DNA of 64,000 nucleotides, taken from positions 1 to 64,000 of the forward strand of contig CAADGV010000042.1 in the NCBI GenBank assembly GCA_900696645.1, read 5' to 3'. Made by a program: the position numbers and the translations under genes. Source of the stretch: an uncultured Chlorobiota bacterium. GTDB lineage: Bacteria; Bacteroidota; Ignavibacteria; UBA10030; UBA6906. Position 1 is the first letter of the stretch; the number at the start of each line of letters is the position of its first letter. The notes below the pieces were generated by a model. That model was not told the DNA's origin and searched no databases. It worked only from the letters and a program-made list of their open reading frames with translations. Positions 1 through 8,594 of this stretch are shown here, piece by piece.

Positions 1-2
1 AG

Positions 3-173
3 CGGGAACCACGAGGGGCCAACGTCGCCGCTTTGCAGGCGACGGCGGCAGTCTGGAACTACAACGTCATGAACATCGTTCACAAATCACGCTACCCCAA
101 AAGTCCATTTTCCGTTGAAGCATTACAATCTCATCTCATTAGAGAGTGTTTTCTCAAGTGGAGGAGACTATGA
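3..173 (+). CDS. 3' end of an unrecognised CDS entering from the left edge
   Basis: An open frame runs without stops from the window edge to a TGA at 171-173, giving at least 56 codons. It includes the segments VAALQATAAVWNYN and VMNIVHKSRYPKSPF. The stop overlaps the ATG of the next gene (ATGA at 170-173), which is typical of adjacent genes in one transcript. I do not recognise the family. The composition is protein-like, but the piece is too short to assign. It could be the tail of a transposase or of a cellular enzyme; the sequence here does not decide. Confidence 0.4.
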   Translation, partial: REPRGANVAALQATAAVWNYNVMNIVHKSRYPKSPFSVEALQSHLIRECFLKWRRL

Positions 174-1118
174 AAAAGTATGTGCTTGTCCCGTTTTGCC
201 TTATTCTTGGGTTCAGTTGCAAAAAGGAGCCGCCGGTTGAACCGCCCTCTGAGCCTACCATTACGCTCAAGGCAGAAGACGCAAGCTGCACCGAAGCCTG
301 GCTCAAAGTAACGACCACCGAAACACATGCAACCGTACGACTGCTGCGCGACAACCAACGCATCTCGGACCTCCGACTTCTGACCTCTGACTCTCTGCTT
401 TTTGACGAAGGACTTTTCCCCAACCACACCTACACCTACCAACTGCAGAAGCTTGCCGAGCGGTACAGAACCCAGAAACAAGGAAGGCTCAAAAGTGGTG
501 GCACGTTGCCTCAGATGTCTCCTGCATCGATTCGAGTGACTGACGTAGCGCTGATCAACATTAATCATCCTTGGACAAGCACGCCTGTCATAAATGCCAA
601 TGTCACGGTGAATCAGCTCCAACGCAGGCTTTTCAGTGACGACGCTGTGTTGGCGTTCAACGCGCTCTATTTCAACTCACCGAACCCCGAGCAGGCTGTC
701 GCTCTTTTTGTGGACCCTGAATGGAACAGAGTCATCTATGCAAATAAGTCTCAGGATTGGATAAAGTCCTATGGTGAACGGAACGGCCCTCCTCGTTACG
801 AAATATCATCTTGCAGGTGCAAGGGCGCTAACAGTTGACATCAGCCCCAACAATGCTGTGTACGTTGCGGACACAGAACACAGTCGGATATTGAAGCTTA
901 CGTATGGTGTCGGATACCTCGGAGGGGAAGGATCTCACGCCTTCTCCCTTCAAGGCATTCAGCTCCCATCGACATATGTCTGCCCGCTGGAGCATCGGGA
1001 CACAATAGTTCTTTGCTTAGATGAGGGCGAGAGATTCGAGGGGTCTCAAGTCTTACAAAAGGAATTCGTTTCCCTTTCGGGTCAGCTCAAGCTTCGAGCC
1101 TCATTCATGTATTGTTAA
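170..1118 (+). pseudogene. Lipoprotein with NHL-type repeat, frameshifted
   Basis: ATG at 170 follows a strong GGAGGAG site at about 160-166. The first frame (170-838) begins with a lipoprotein signal (MKKYVLVPFCLILGFSC, Cys at residue 17) and an FN3-like segment with CTEAWLKV. It reaches an NHL-like stretch (VDPEWNRVIYANKSQDWIKSYG) ending near 775. The expected continuation, with ALTVDISPNNAVYVADTEH and RILKL (a textbook NHL strand set), lies in a different frame running to 1118. The frames join smoothly at the GGTGAACGG around 774-780, as if two bases were lost. The product is therefore split, and the C-terminal part also looks short. From memory, paralogues with this N-terminal domain are common in Ignavibacteria. 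A sequencing error is the alternative to true decay. Confidence 0.7.
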
Positions 1119-1159
1119 TGAAAGTTTACACAGCTTTTAACACATTCTTGGAGGAATCA

Positions 1160-1678
1160 ATGAATCGTTACTCATTTGGCTTCAAGCCCTTTTTTTCGGT
1201 GTTTGCCTTACCATTAGTCTTTCTGTTAGGTTCCTCGGTTTCTGCCAGTCAAACTTTAACTTGGAGTATTCCGTCATACAATCTATCTGGCTCTATTGTG
1301 GTGGGTGGCGGGATTACTTCCGATGGCCCGAGTCAGAAACGCTATGGATTCTTTAAGATCAGTGATGAGAATGGGAAACTGCTCGCCATGATAAGCCCGA
1401 AATCGTTGGACAGTTTGAGATTGAGAATTCAAGCGAGAATGAACTCGAGGAAAGGGTCGATCTCGAAGCTTAGTAACAACCAAAGCATGGAAAACAAGAT
1501 GTTCCAGGCTGTTGAGAAACTCAAATCCATCATGGAAGATGAAGCACGGATGAGAAGGATTCTTGCTCAAATTGATTCTCAAAAGGGAAACGGACCTTCA
1601 TCCCTGTGGAATTGGACGCACATCATTTCAACAGTGCGCAGCATGCAGGAGACTGTTAACGGATCGGTTGATTGGTAA
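1160..1678 (+). CDS. Secreted protein of unknown function
   Basis: ATG at 1160 is preceded by GGAGGA at 1150-1155, so the upstream ATG at 1112 is not needed. The 172-residue product has a Sec signal peptide (basic start, then a hydrophobic run ending VSASQ near residue 30). A Gly/Ser-rich beta segment follows, then a charged, probably helical region (residues 75-150, many Lys/Arg/Glu/Met). I see no known domain. Its stop (TAA 1676-1678) overlaps the next start in TAATG, so translation is probably coupled to the PQQ-type lipoprotein. It is likely exported with its two downstream neighbours; its role is unknown. Confidence 0.7.
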   Translation: MNRYSFGFKPFFSVFALPLVFLLGSSVSASQTLTWSIPSYNLSGSIVVGGGITSDGPSQKRYGFFKISDENGKLLAMISPKSLDSLRLRIQARMNSRKGSISKLSNNQSMENKMFQAVEKLKSIMEDEARMRRILAQIDSQKGNGPSSLWNWTHIISTVRSMQETVNGSVDW

Positions 1679-2796
1679 TGATAGTCTCTTGGGAAAAAAT
1701 GATTGCGATTCTCGTTTGTCTCGCCCTTGCACATGGATGTCGTGATTCAAGTTCTGGTCCTGGGGCCGGTTCTTCAGAACCCCTGTTTGTCAAAGAGCTT
1801 GATTTCGGCGCTTCTGCTGGAATCATTCTTGAAGGCAACTACGTCTATTTTCAAACCAATGATGGTCCAAACATTGGCAAGCTTTACAGAATCTCGAAAG
1901 ACGGCCAAGAGACTACGATCTTTGCCTCTGGAGGGCAGAGTTTTGGTGTTCCCACGATATTGAGTAATTCCATCGTGACGACCTCCACCACCGGCGGGAT
2001 TCGAGTGTTCGAAAAATCAACCGGGCAACTCAGGTGGTCCAGGCTCGCTCGGGACTTGCTCGTGCTTGCCACTGCCGATGAAGCAACAGTCTATGTAACA
2101 GAGCCGGGATCGATCCGGGCTTTGAGCCTTGCCGACGGCACAACGCGTTGGGAAAAAACTATCATCGGCAAAAACGCCTACAATCCCGTTCTTGAGGGTG
2201 AACGCATCTATTTTGCCACGGGCGCTCTTCACAGGCAGGATGGGTATCTCTACTGCATCAACAAGAATGATGGCGCCATTGTTTTTCAAGACACGTTGCC
2301 CTATATGGAGTCGCGCAGCCAATGGGGTGGGAGTGCCGCCGGAGTAACGATTTGGGAGGACTTTGTTCTTGTTCCCGGTGACAACTGGTACTTGTACTGT
2401 TTTGAAAAGAGCGAAGGTGCCTTTGTTTGGCAGTTCTTGGCCGACGCGCCGATGGAAACACCTGTGCGAGTAAAGAACGGCATAGCATTCATCGGGACTC
2501 TCAATCGGACATGCTTTGGTGTCGATACTCAGACTGGAAGTGCTTTGTGGGCATATGTTAGTGAAGCCTCCATAAAGCGCATACCTCCAAGTTTCCATGG
2601 AAGCCGCGTCAGTTTCGCATCTGGTGGGAGTCTAATTGTTCTCGATCAAGTGACGGGTAGCAAGTACGTAGAATATAGCCCGCGTAATACGAAATTCAGT
2701 TTTGTAACCGCCATATTCGATTCCGACGGAAAGTTGTTTTGCACTGGGTATGAAGAGGCCACACAGAAGCCAGTTTTCATGGTTTATCAATTTTGA
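1678..2796 (+). CDS. PQQ-like beta-propeller lipoprotein
   Basis: The 372-residue product starts at ATG 1678, inside TAATG, coupled to the gene before; ATG 1699 is a possible alternative. It has a lipobox (LALAHGC), followed by a Ser/Gly linker and then repeated blades with the PQQ/quinoprotein signature, for example TGQLRWSR, DGTTRWEK, EGAFVWQF and TGSALWAY. BamB-like and other PQQ-repeat propellers use such Trp-docked blades for protein binding. No catalytic PQQ residues are evident, so a binding or scaffolding role at the outer membrane is more likely than dehydrogenase activity. The next gene follows after 13 bases, which suggests one operon with the large T9SS protein. Confidence 0.85.
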   Translation: MIVSWEKMIAILVCLALAHGCRDSSSGPGAGSSEPLFVKELDFGASAGIILEGNYVYFQTNDGPNIGKLYRISKDGQETTIFASGGQSFGVPTILSNSIVTTSTTGGIRVFEKSTGQLRWSRLARDLLVLATADEATVYVTEPGSIRALSLADGTTRWEKTIIGKNAYNPVLEGERIYFATGALHRQDGYLYCINKNDGAIVFQDTLPYMESRSQWGGSAAGVTIWEDFVLVPGDNWYLYCFEKSEGAFVWQFLADAPMETPVRVKNGIAFIGTLNRTCFGVDTQTGSALWAYVSEASIKRIPPSFHGSRVSFASGGSLIVLDQVTGSKYVEYSPRNTKFSFVTAIFDSDGKLFCTGYEEATQKPVFMVYQF

Positions 2797-2809
2797 AAGG
2801 GTCCGAGAA

Positions 2810-5800
2810 ATGAAAAAACTTGTCGCATTTCTTATTCTAAATTCTCTTGTAGCATTTTCCCAAGATGCAGTTTTGATTCACGGTTGGCTCGGCAACGGGG
2901 CCATCTGGGATGGAACAGTACCAAAGCAAGTGATCACATCATGGCCGTTCAGTTTCAACCGCGTTCTGCAACCATCACTTGATGGATACTCGGCCTCGGC
3001 GATTCAAGCCGCCAATATGCACAGCTACCTTACTTCCAACAATGTGTCAAATGGTGTTGGCATTGCGTATAGTATGGGCGGCATCAATGCACGTTATTAT
3101 CTCAGGGTCCGACATGAGCTTGCGCAACAGCAAAGGCTCTCGCAACTCTACACAATTGGGACTCCCCACTTGGGGACTCGTGCGGCGAACAATGTCGTTA
3201 CTGCTGGCAGACACCTCATAATCAGCGCGGCCGCAACGCTCTACCCTGGATGGATTTCCGAGGACATACCGGGCATATTTAACCTGCATTATTATTCTTT
3301 TGAAGCGGCAATGATTGCTTACGCCCTGCTGGAGGACCCTATTCTGCGCAGCATTATTGAAGTCGTTGGAGGGCCGGCACTGCACGATCTTGAGGTAGGA
3401 TCACCCGCGGTAAACTACATCAACGAAGATGTTTCATATGAGCAAAACCTGATCAAGGTTGGGATCGCGGGTACAGAGATCAATCCGGTTTCCTATCGAC
3501 TTGTCGCTCCATTTCTTGGGTTGACTGAGAATGAGGTGCTGCTCTTCGAACAAGATGTCACATCCCAGAAATGGTTCTATCTGATATGGGCAATGATCGA
3601 TTTTGTCGAGTCCCAGACTCCTGAAAACCTGCCAACCCTCGCGGCAAACGTGGCAACCTACGTGTATTTCAAGCACATTGACTGGATTTGGCGCACATAT
3701 GTTCTTGAGAGTCGGGAGTCTGATGGGATCGTCTCTAAGACCAGCCAGATATACCCGAACTACAATCGGCAATTTTTTGCAACTTTGGTGAGTCATGAAG
3801 AACAGAAGTACAGCAATGTTGTTGGAAACTATCTCAGTGAAGGGTTGACCTATTATGGCAACAGCATTCTCCAAGGGCCAGAGAATCTACACGCAACAAT
3901 CGACCTGCCCGGCAATGTCACCCTTACTTGGGATCAGGTTCCGAATGCAACCAGCTATGTTGTATATCGCGACGGGGACAATCCGATTGGTTCTTCGGCT
4001 GTTCCCACTTTTATTGACCACATTATCGGCTCTCATACGTATGTTGTGAGAGCAGTTGTGGGTGGCATGGAAGGTCCTCCCAGTAATTCTGTAAACGGGC
4101 ATGCGATGGAATTACAGTCGCCATCTTCTGTGATTGCGGAAGGTCTTCCATATCATGTTCGACTCAGTTGGGATCCTGTTGCAGGTGCCACAGCCTATCG
4201 CATATATCGCGGGGTTTCTGCTACGGGCACTTTCGTTGAGGTAGCGAGTACTACGAATACACTCCACTTGGAACAGGTACCAAATGCGCCTCAAGTATGG
4301 TACTATTATGTCGTTGGCCTTGCCGGTCAGTTTGAAGGCCTGTCCTCAAATACAGTTGATGCAGAGGCGTATCACCTTGCGTCCTCCTCACCGAATGCCA
4401 CCGCCCCCAACACCCAGCGCAAAATCATCCGCGATGGCGGCGGGCGTTACCACATAGTGTATGAATCTGCAAACAAGATTTGGTACACGCGTTCGACAAA
4501 CGGAGGCTCTACCTGGTCTCCCGAACAATCGCTGATTCCGTATGATGAGGGTGTCTGGAGCAATCCTTCAATCGCGTATATTCCGGGTTCTTCCGTTGTA
4601 TCCGAACGCATCATTGTAGTATTTGAGGCTTATTATGCACCGGAGCACTCGGTTTGGTATTGCGAACTGGATGTTAACGGACAGATCATCACTCCGCTTG
4701 ACTATGTGCCTGAAGCATATTGGTATGATTATCAGGAAAGCGCGCATGCACCGGTTGTAGGTGTTACCCGTTTTGATAATCCACTTACCGGTCCCGAAGA
4801 AGAATCGGGCGAAGACATCGGTCCCGGAGTGTCTGTGTATTATTACCCGATGGTGTTGTGGTACGACCCCTACTACGGTTCCGTGCGGGCAAAAGTAAAA
4901 AAATATTCGTTCTACACCTGGTCAGGGACATCCAATCTTTTATCCGGGGTAACGAACTATACCATAGCGCCATTTTCGTACACCAATGCTACCTGGGATA
5001 TTGCATACGTTTCAGACAATACGCTGTACTATTCTCCTGTTGTCGTCAATCAGTCAGGCTTTCCGGAACGTGTCTCGACCGAGTTCATATCAGCCGGAGA
5101 TTTGAGCTCGAATGTAGAAAACCCATCCATTGCAAGCGTTGACGGAACCGTGGGAATCAGTTGGGATTTGAATGCGTGGGAATTCGCGTCCGGATCGGTT
5201 CGATACTCGCAACGGTTGCAAGAGGATAAATGGACCTCGCCGGTTGGTTGGTGGCCGTACTTTGGATGGTATCGCAAATCAAGTTTGACAGCGAGCAACA
5301 ATCACCCGGAGGTAACCATCGGATGGCAAAACGAAGGTACTGGAGTTTTCTACGTACAAGGTGAGGTAGATAGTTGGGATTCTCCGTCGAGCATTGCGAC
5401 CGGTGTTCATCCCAATGTAAGTATTGGTCTTACCGACAACACCTCGGAGATTCTTCTCTCACGCGGCACAACTTCACCGTATGCTCTTCAGAGAGACAAT
5501 ATCTCGGCACCCTACCAGGCGCGTGGAGTGTTGCGAGGGAATGCGAGCAACGCCGGGGAAGGCCGGGGCGGAACTCTCTATTTCAAAAACGGAACAGTAC
5601 ATATCAGTGTGCTCAGCGCGTCGGTTGACGCTACGCCGCTGAGTTTTTCTTCGATTAGTGATACAACGAGAATCCATACTTTGCCGCAACTGGAAAACGC
5701 TCTGACCACCGAACCGTTCGCAGGCAACGGCACATTGAAAATGAAGGTATTGTTTACCGGCAAAGGAGAACGTCCCCAAGGTTCCAACTTCCGTCTCGTC

Positions 5801-6337
5801 CTTCGTGATGCTGCTACGGGTCAGGTGTTGCAGAACCCGCGAACGTTTAACGTCGGACAAGACACGCTCCTGACAGTGGAGAGTGCCATGGAATACGGCA
5901 CTCGTCAGGTGAAACTTGCAATCCAACCTGTTAGCATAGGGCAGCCAAAGCGGTTTACACTGGATCGTTGGTTCCTCGTTGACGAGACTTCGCAGGGCCG
6001 GGTAGCGCAAGTGACAAGCAATGCGTCGGGCAATTCTCAATTGCCAACGGAATTCGCGCTGCACCAGAACTACCCCAACCCGTTCAACCCCTCAACGACC
6101 ATCAAGTTCGACTTGCCGGAGAACAGCAACGTCACGTTGGTTGTCTACGATGTGCTCGGCAGGAAAGTAGCGGAGCTGGTGAATGGAACTCGTGAGGCCG
6201 GGTATCACTCGGCAACGTGGAGCGCGAGTGACGTAGCCAGCGGTGTCTATTTCGCACGCTTCACGGCAATCCCGCAAAGCGGGACGGGCGGGAATATCAA
6301 GTTGAACAAAGTCACGAAACTGTTGTTGACGAAGTAG
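2810..6337 (+). CDS. Secreted lipase-like protein with two FN3 domains and T9SS sorting domain
   Basis: The 1175-residue product starts at ATG 2810 with a signal peptide ending AFSQ. Residues 20-110 resemble an alpha/beta hydrolase of the lipase/PGAP1 kind: HGWLG near residue 24 (oxyanion loop) and a nucleophile elbow AYSMGG with Ser about 88. The first Gly of GxSxG is replaced by Ala, as in some Bacillus lipases. Two fibronectin type III domains follow (about 360-440 and 433-520; VTLTWDQVPNATSYVVYRDG and a second copy). A BNR/sialidase-like propeller region (about 520-870) follows with TNGGSTWS. The C-terminal 95 residues carry a type A T9SS sorting domain (QNYPNPFNPSTTIKFDLPE). The protein is therefore probably secreted through the type IX system and surface-attached or released. 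The enzymatic substrate cannot be told. Confidence 0.88.
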   Translation: MKKLVAFLILNSLVAFSQDAVLIHGWLGNGAIWDGTVPKQVITSWPFSFNRVLQPSLDGYSASAIQAANMHSYLTSNNVSNGVGIAYSMGGINARYYLRVRHELAQQQRLSQLYTIGTPHLGTRAANNVVTAGRHLIISAAATLYPGWISEDIPGIFNLHYYSFEAAMIAYALLEDPILRSIIEVVGGPALHDLEVGSPAVNYINEDVSYEQNLIKVGIAGTEINPVSYRLVAPFLGLTENEVLLFEQDVTSQKWFYLIWAMIDFVESQTPENLPTLAANVATYVYFKHIDWIWRTYVLESRESDGIVSKTSQIYPNYNRQFFATLVSHEEQKYSNVVGNYLSEGLTYYGNSILQGPENLHATIDLPGNVTLTWDQVPNATSYVVYRDGDNPIGSSAVPTFIDHIIGSHTYVVRAVVGGMEGPPSNSVNGHAMELQSPSSVIAEGLPYHVRLSWDPVAGATAYRIYRGVSATGTFVEVASTTNTLHLEQVPNAPQVWYYYVVGLAGQFEGLSSNTVDAEAYHLASSSPNATAPNTQRKIIRDGGGRYHIVYESANKIWYTRSTNGGSTWSPEQSLIPYDEGVWSNPSIAYIPGSSVVSERIIVVFEAYYAPEHSVWYCELDVNGQIITPLDYVPEAYWYDYQESAHAPVVGVTRFDNPLTGPEEESGEDIGPGVSVYYYPMVLWYDPYYGSVRAKVKKYSFYTWSGTSNLLSGVTNYTIAPFSYTNATWDIAYVSDNTLYYSPVVVNQSGFPERVSTEFISAGDLSSNVENPSIASVDGTVGISWDLNAWEFASGSVRYSQRLQEDKWTSPVGWWPYFGWYRKSSLTASNNHPEVTIGWQNEGTGVFYVQGEVDSWDSPSSIATGVHPNVSIGLTDNTSEILLSRGTTSPYALQRDNISAPYQARGVLRGNASNAGEGRGGTLYFKNGTVHISVLSASVDATPLSFSSISDTTRIHTLPQLENALTTEPFAGNGTLKMKVLFTGKGERPQGSNFRLVLRDAATGQVLQNPRTFNVGQDTLLTVESAMEYGTRQVKLAIQPVSIGQPKRFTLDRWFLVDETSQGRVAQVTSNASGNSQLPTEFALHQNYPNPFNPSTTIKFDLPENSNVTLVVYDVLGRKVAELVNGTREAGYHSATWSASDVASGVYFARFTAIPQSGTGGNIKLNKVTKLLLTK

Positions 6338-6346
6338 AAATCAACA

Positions 6347-6384
6347 AACGGGGAATCGTATCATCGGTTCCCCGTTGCTTTTTT
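6347..6384 (+). terminator. Strong rho-independent terminator, possibly bidirectional
   Basis: A 9-bp perfect stem (AACGGGGAA at 6347-6355 with TTCCCCGTT at 6368-6376), a 12-base loop and a GCTTTTTT tail follow the stop of the T9SS protein by 9 bases. The pyk gene converges from the other side (stop at 6388). The minus strand after the stem reads TTTGTTGATTT, so the hairpin could end both transcripts. Confidence 0.9.
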
Positions 6385-6387
6385 ACC

Positions 6388-7830
6388 TCACACCACCTTC
6401 TCCACCTCGATAAAATTCGTCGAGCCGCGGGCGAAGAAGGGTTGTCCTGCAAGAAGTACAATATATTCACCTCGCTGAATCAGGCCAAGATTCAATAACC
6501 GCTCCTGAATTTGCTTCAATGCTTTATCGGAATCCTGGACGAGACTTTCGAGTACAATGCCATGAACTCCCCACATCAGGTTCAGCCGGCGCAAAATTTT
6601 ACCCCGGTCGGTGACGGCAAGAATGCGCGTCCGCGGACGGTAGCGTGATACAACCCGCGCCGTCTTGCCCGAATGCGTCACGCACACAATCGCCGAGGCA
6701 TTCATCTGTTCGGCAAGAACACATGCAGCCCTGGCGAGTGCGTCGTGGCGGTTGGCAACGCCGTACGGTATGTGATCGGAAATGCGCTGCGTGTTGAGCT
6801 GCTCGGATTCCACTTTTGTGATGATCCTGTGCATCATCTGCACGGCTTCAAGCGGGTACTTGCCGACGGATGTTTCGCCGCTGAGCATCACCGCGTCCGC
6901 GCCATCGACCACGCCGTTGGCAACGTCGTTGGCTTCGGCACGGGTCGGCGTCGGGCTGTTGATCATCGACTCGAGCATCTGTGTTGCGATAATGACGGGC
7001 TTGCCCGCCGCGCTGCATTTTCTGATAATTTTCTTCTGGAGCATCGGCACATCTTCCGGCGGCAGCTCAACGCCGAGGTCGCCGCGGGCAATCATGATGG
7101 CGTCCGCTTCAGCAATAATCTCATCAATGTTTGCTACTGCCTGCGGCTTCTCGATCTTTGCGACAATAGGCAGAAAGCGGTTCTTTTCTATCCGCTCAAT
7201 GATTGCTTTGCGCAGTTGCCGTATATCCTCCGCCGTGCGGACGAAGGAGAGGGCAATATAGTCAACATCGTTTTTGATGCCGAAATCCAAATCCCGAATA
7301 TCTTTCTCCGTTAGTGACGGCGTATTGACAGCGACGTTCGGCAAGTTAATTCCTTTATGCGCGGAAAGAATTCCTCCGACTTTCACTTCGCAACGGACGT
7401 TTGTTCCCTTCACCTCCTGTACCTGCACATGCAGCTTTCCATCATCAAGCAGAATCATATCGCCGGGTTGAACGTCGTTTGTGAGATTGGTGTACGATGT
7501 ACTGACTCTCGTCTCATCGCCCGCAATCTGATCTGTGGTGATGGTGAAGGAAGCCCCGGCACGCAACTCGACGAACGGCGTCTTGAAGCCGCCGATACGA
7601 ATCTTCGGGCCCTGCAAATCCTGCAGCACCGTGATAAACTCTCCGGTTCGCTTCACTGCTTCCTGAACGTTGCGCAGCGTACCGAGATGTTCTTCATGCG
7701 AGCCGTGTGAGAAGTTGAGACGCACCACATCGACGCCCGAGCGTATCAGTTGCATCAGCATGTCAACCGAGTTGGACGACGGCCCGAGCGTGCAGACGAT
7801 TTTCGTGTTGCCGTGTGTTGATGGTGGCAT
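6388..7830 (-). CDS. pyk: Pyruvate kinase
   Basis: This enzyme makes pyruvate and ATP from phosphoenolpyruvate and ADP in the last step of glycolysis, in the cytoplasm. The 480-residue product is full length for the short bacterial form. It opens with TKIVCTLGPSS and has the substrate-binding VVRLNFSHG (Arg about 37). The active-site segment is IMIARGDLGVELP, followed by PVIIATQMLESM and VMLSGETSVGKYP. The C-terminal regulatory domain is present without the extra PEP-utiliser domain of the long forms. It is last in a three-gene minus-strand operon, 2 bases after the sirtuin gene. Confidence 0.97.
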   Translation of the reverse strand: MPPSTHGNTKIVCTLGPSSNSVDMLMQLIRSGVDVVRLNFSHGSHEEHLGTLRNVQEAVKRTGEFITVLQDLQGPKIRIGGFKTPFVELRAGASFTITTDQIAGDETRVSTSYTNLTNDVQPGDMILLDDGKLHVQVQEVKGTNVRCEVKVGGILSAHKGINLPNVAVNTPSLTEKDIRDLDFGIKNDVDYIALSFVRTAEDIRQLRKAIIERIEKNRFLPIVAKIEKPQAVANIDEIIAEADAIMIARGDLGVELPPEDVPMLQKKIIRKCSAAGKPVIIATQMLESMINSPTPTRAEANDVANGVVDGADAVMLSGETSVGKYPLEAVQMMHRIITKVESEQLNTQRISDHIPYGVANRHDALARAACVLAEQMNASAIVCVTHSGKTARVVSRYRPRTRILAVTDRGKILRRLNLMWGVHGIVLESLVQDSDKALKQIQERLLNLGLIQRGEYIVLLAGQPFFARGSTNFIEVEKVV

Positions 7831-7832
7831 GG

Positions 7833-8594
7833 CTAAACCTGAGAATGAGAGTTCCGTTGAGACTTCGTTTTCAGATGATCGAGAATGCGAGGCAGAATTT
7901 CCCCCGCCTTCCCCTGCAAGAACTCATCCGCATACTCTGTGAGCGGTGTCGGCTCCGGGTTGATTTCGACGATGAATGCGCCGCTGCGTTTTGCTTCAAG
8001 TGGAAGCCCTGCGGCAGGATACACGACACCGGACGTTCCAATCGAAAGCAGAACATCCGCCCGCTGACATGCTTTCTCGGCGCCCCGCCATTCATCCTCC
8101 GGAAGCAGTTCTCCAAACCAGACAACGTCGGGACGAATCACACCGCCGCACGGGCATGTCGGAACTGCAGTTCCGTTGAGCACTTGTTCGTCAGTGAACT
8201 GCCTGCCGCATCGCATGCAGTAGTTGCGCTCAATGTTGCCGTGCAACTCGAATACGTTCTTGCTTCCCGCCCGCCGGTGAAGATTGTCGATGTTCTGCGT
8301 GATAACTGCAAATGATGAAAAGATCCTCTCCATTTCAGCCAACGCGTAGTGTCCGGCATTCGGCTGAACTTCGGCAATTACTTTCTTGCGGGCGGAGTAC
8401 CATTCCCATACCAACTCCGGATTACGCATGAACGCATTGAGGTTGGCGAGTTCTTCAGGTTTGAATTTCGTCCAGATGCCGTCGTTGCCGCGAAACGTCG
8501 GCACGCCACTTTCAGCAGAAATGCCTGCGCCGGTGAAGGCGACGACGTCGCAGGCGCTCGCAAGCTTTGCGAGAAGTGTATCTGAGAAGTTCAT
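7833..8594 (-). CDS. cobB: NAD-dependent protein deacylase, SIRT5/CobB-like sirtuin
   Basis: Sirtuins remove acyl groups from lysines using NAD+. The 253-residue product has the Rossmann GAGIS (22-26), TQNIDNLH (99-106) and catalytic His118 in ELHG. Two pairs of zinc cysteines are present (126, 129, 147, 149). Tyr66 and Arg69, in the segment EWYSARK, match the Y-x-x-R pair that in SIRT5 and E. coli CobB binds succinyl and malonyl groups. Desuccinylase or demalonylase activity is therefore plausible (inference from family knowledge). The gene overlaps the upstream acylase by 4 bases (ATGA) and is 2 bases from pyk, so the three are probably co-transcribed. Confidence 0.93.
   Translation of the reverse strand: MNFSDTLLAKLASACDVVAFTGAGISAESGVPTFRGNDGIWTKFKPEELANLNAFMRNPELVWEWYSARKKVIAEVQPNAGHYALAEMERIFSSFAVITQNIDNLHRRAGSKNVFELHGNIERNYCMRCGRQFTDEQVLNGTAVPTCPCGGVIRPDVVWFGELLPEDEWRGAEKACQRADVLLSIGTSGVVYPAAGLPLEAKRSGAFIVEINPEPTPLTEYADEFLQGKAGEILPRILDHLKTKSQRNSHSQV

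Noticed and set aside
5474-6064. Minus-strand open frame inside the T9SS gene
   Set aside because: No domain or ribosome site; the plus-strand gene covers it fully.
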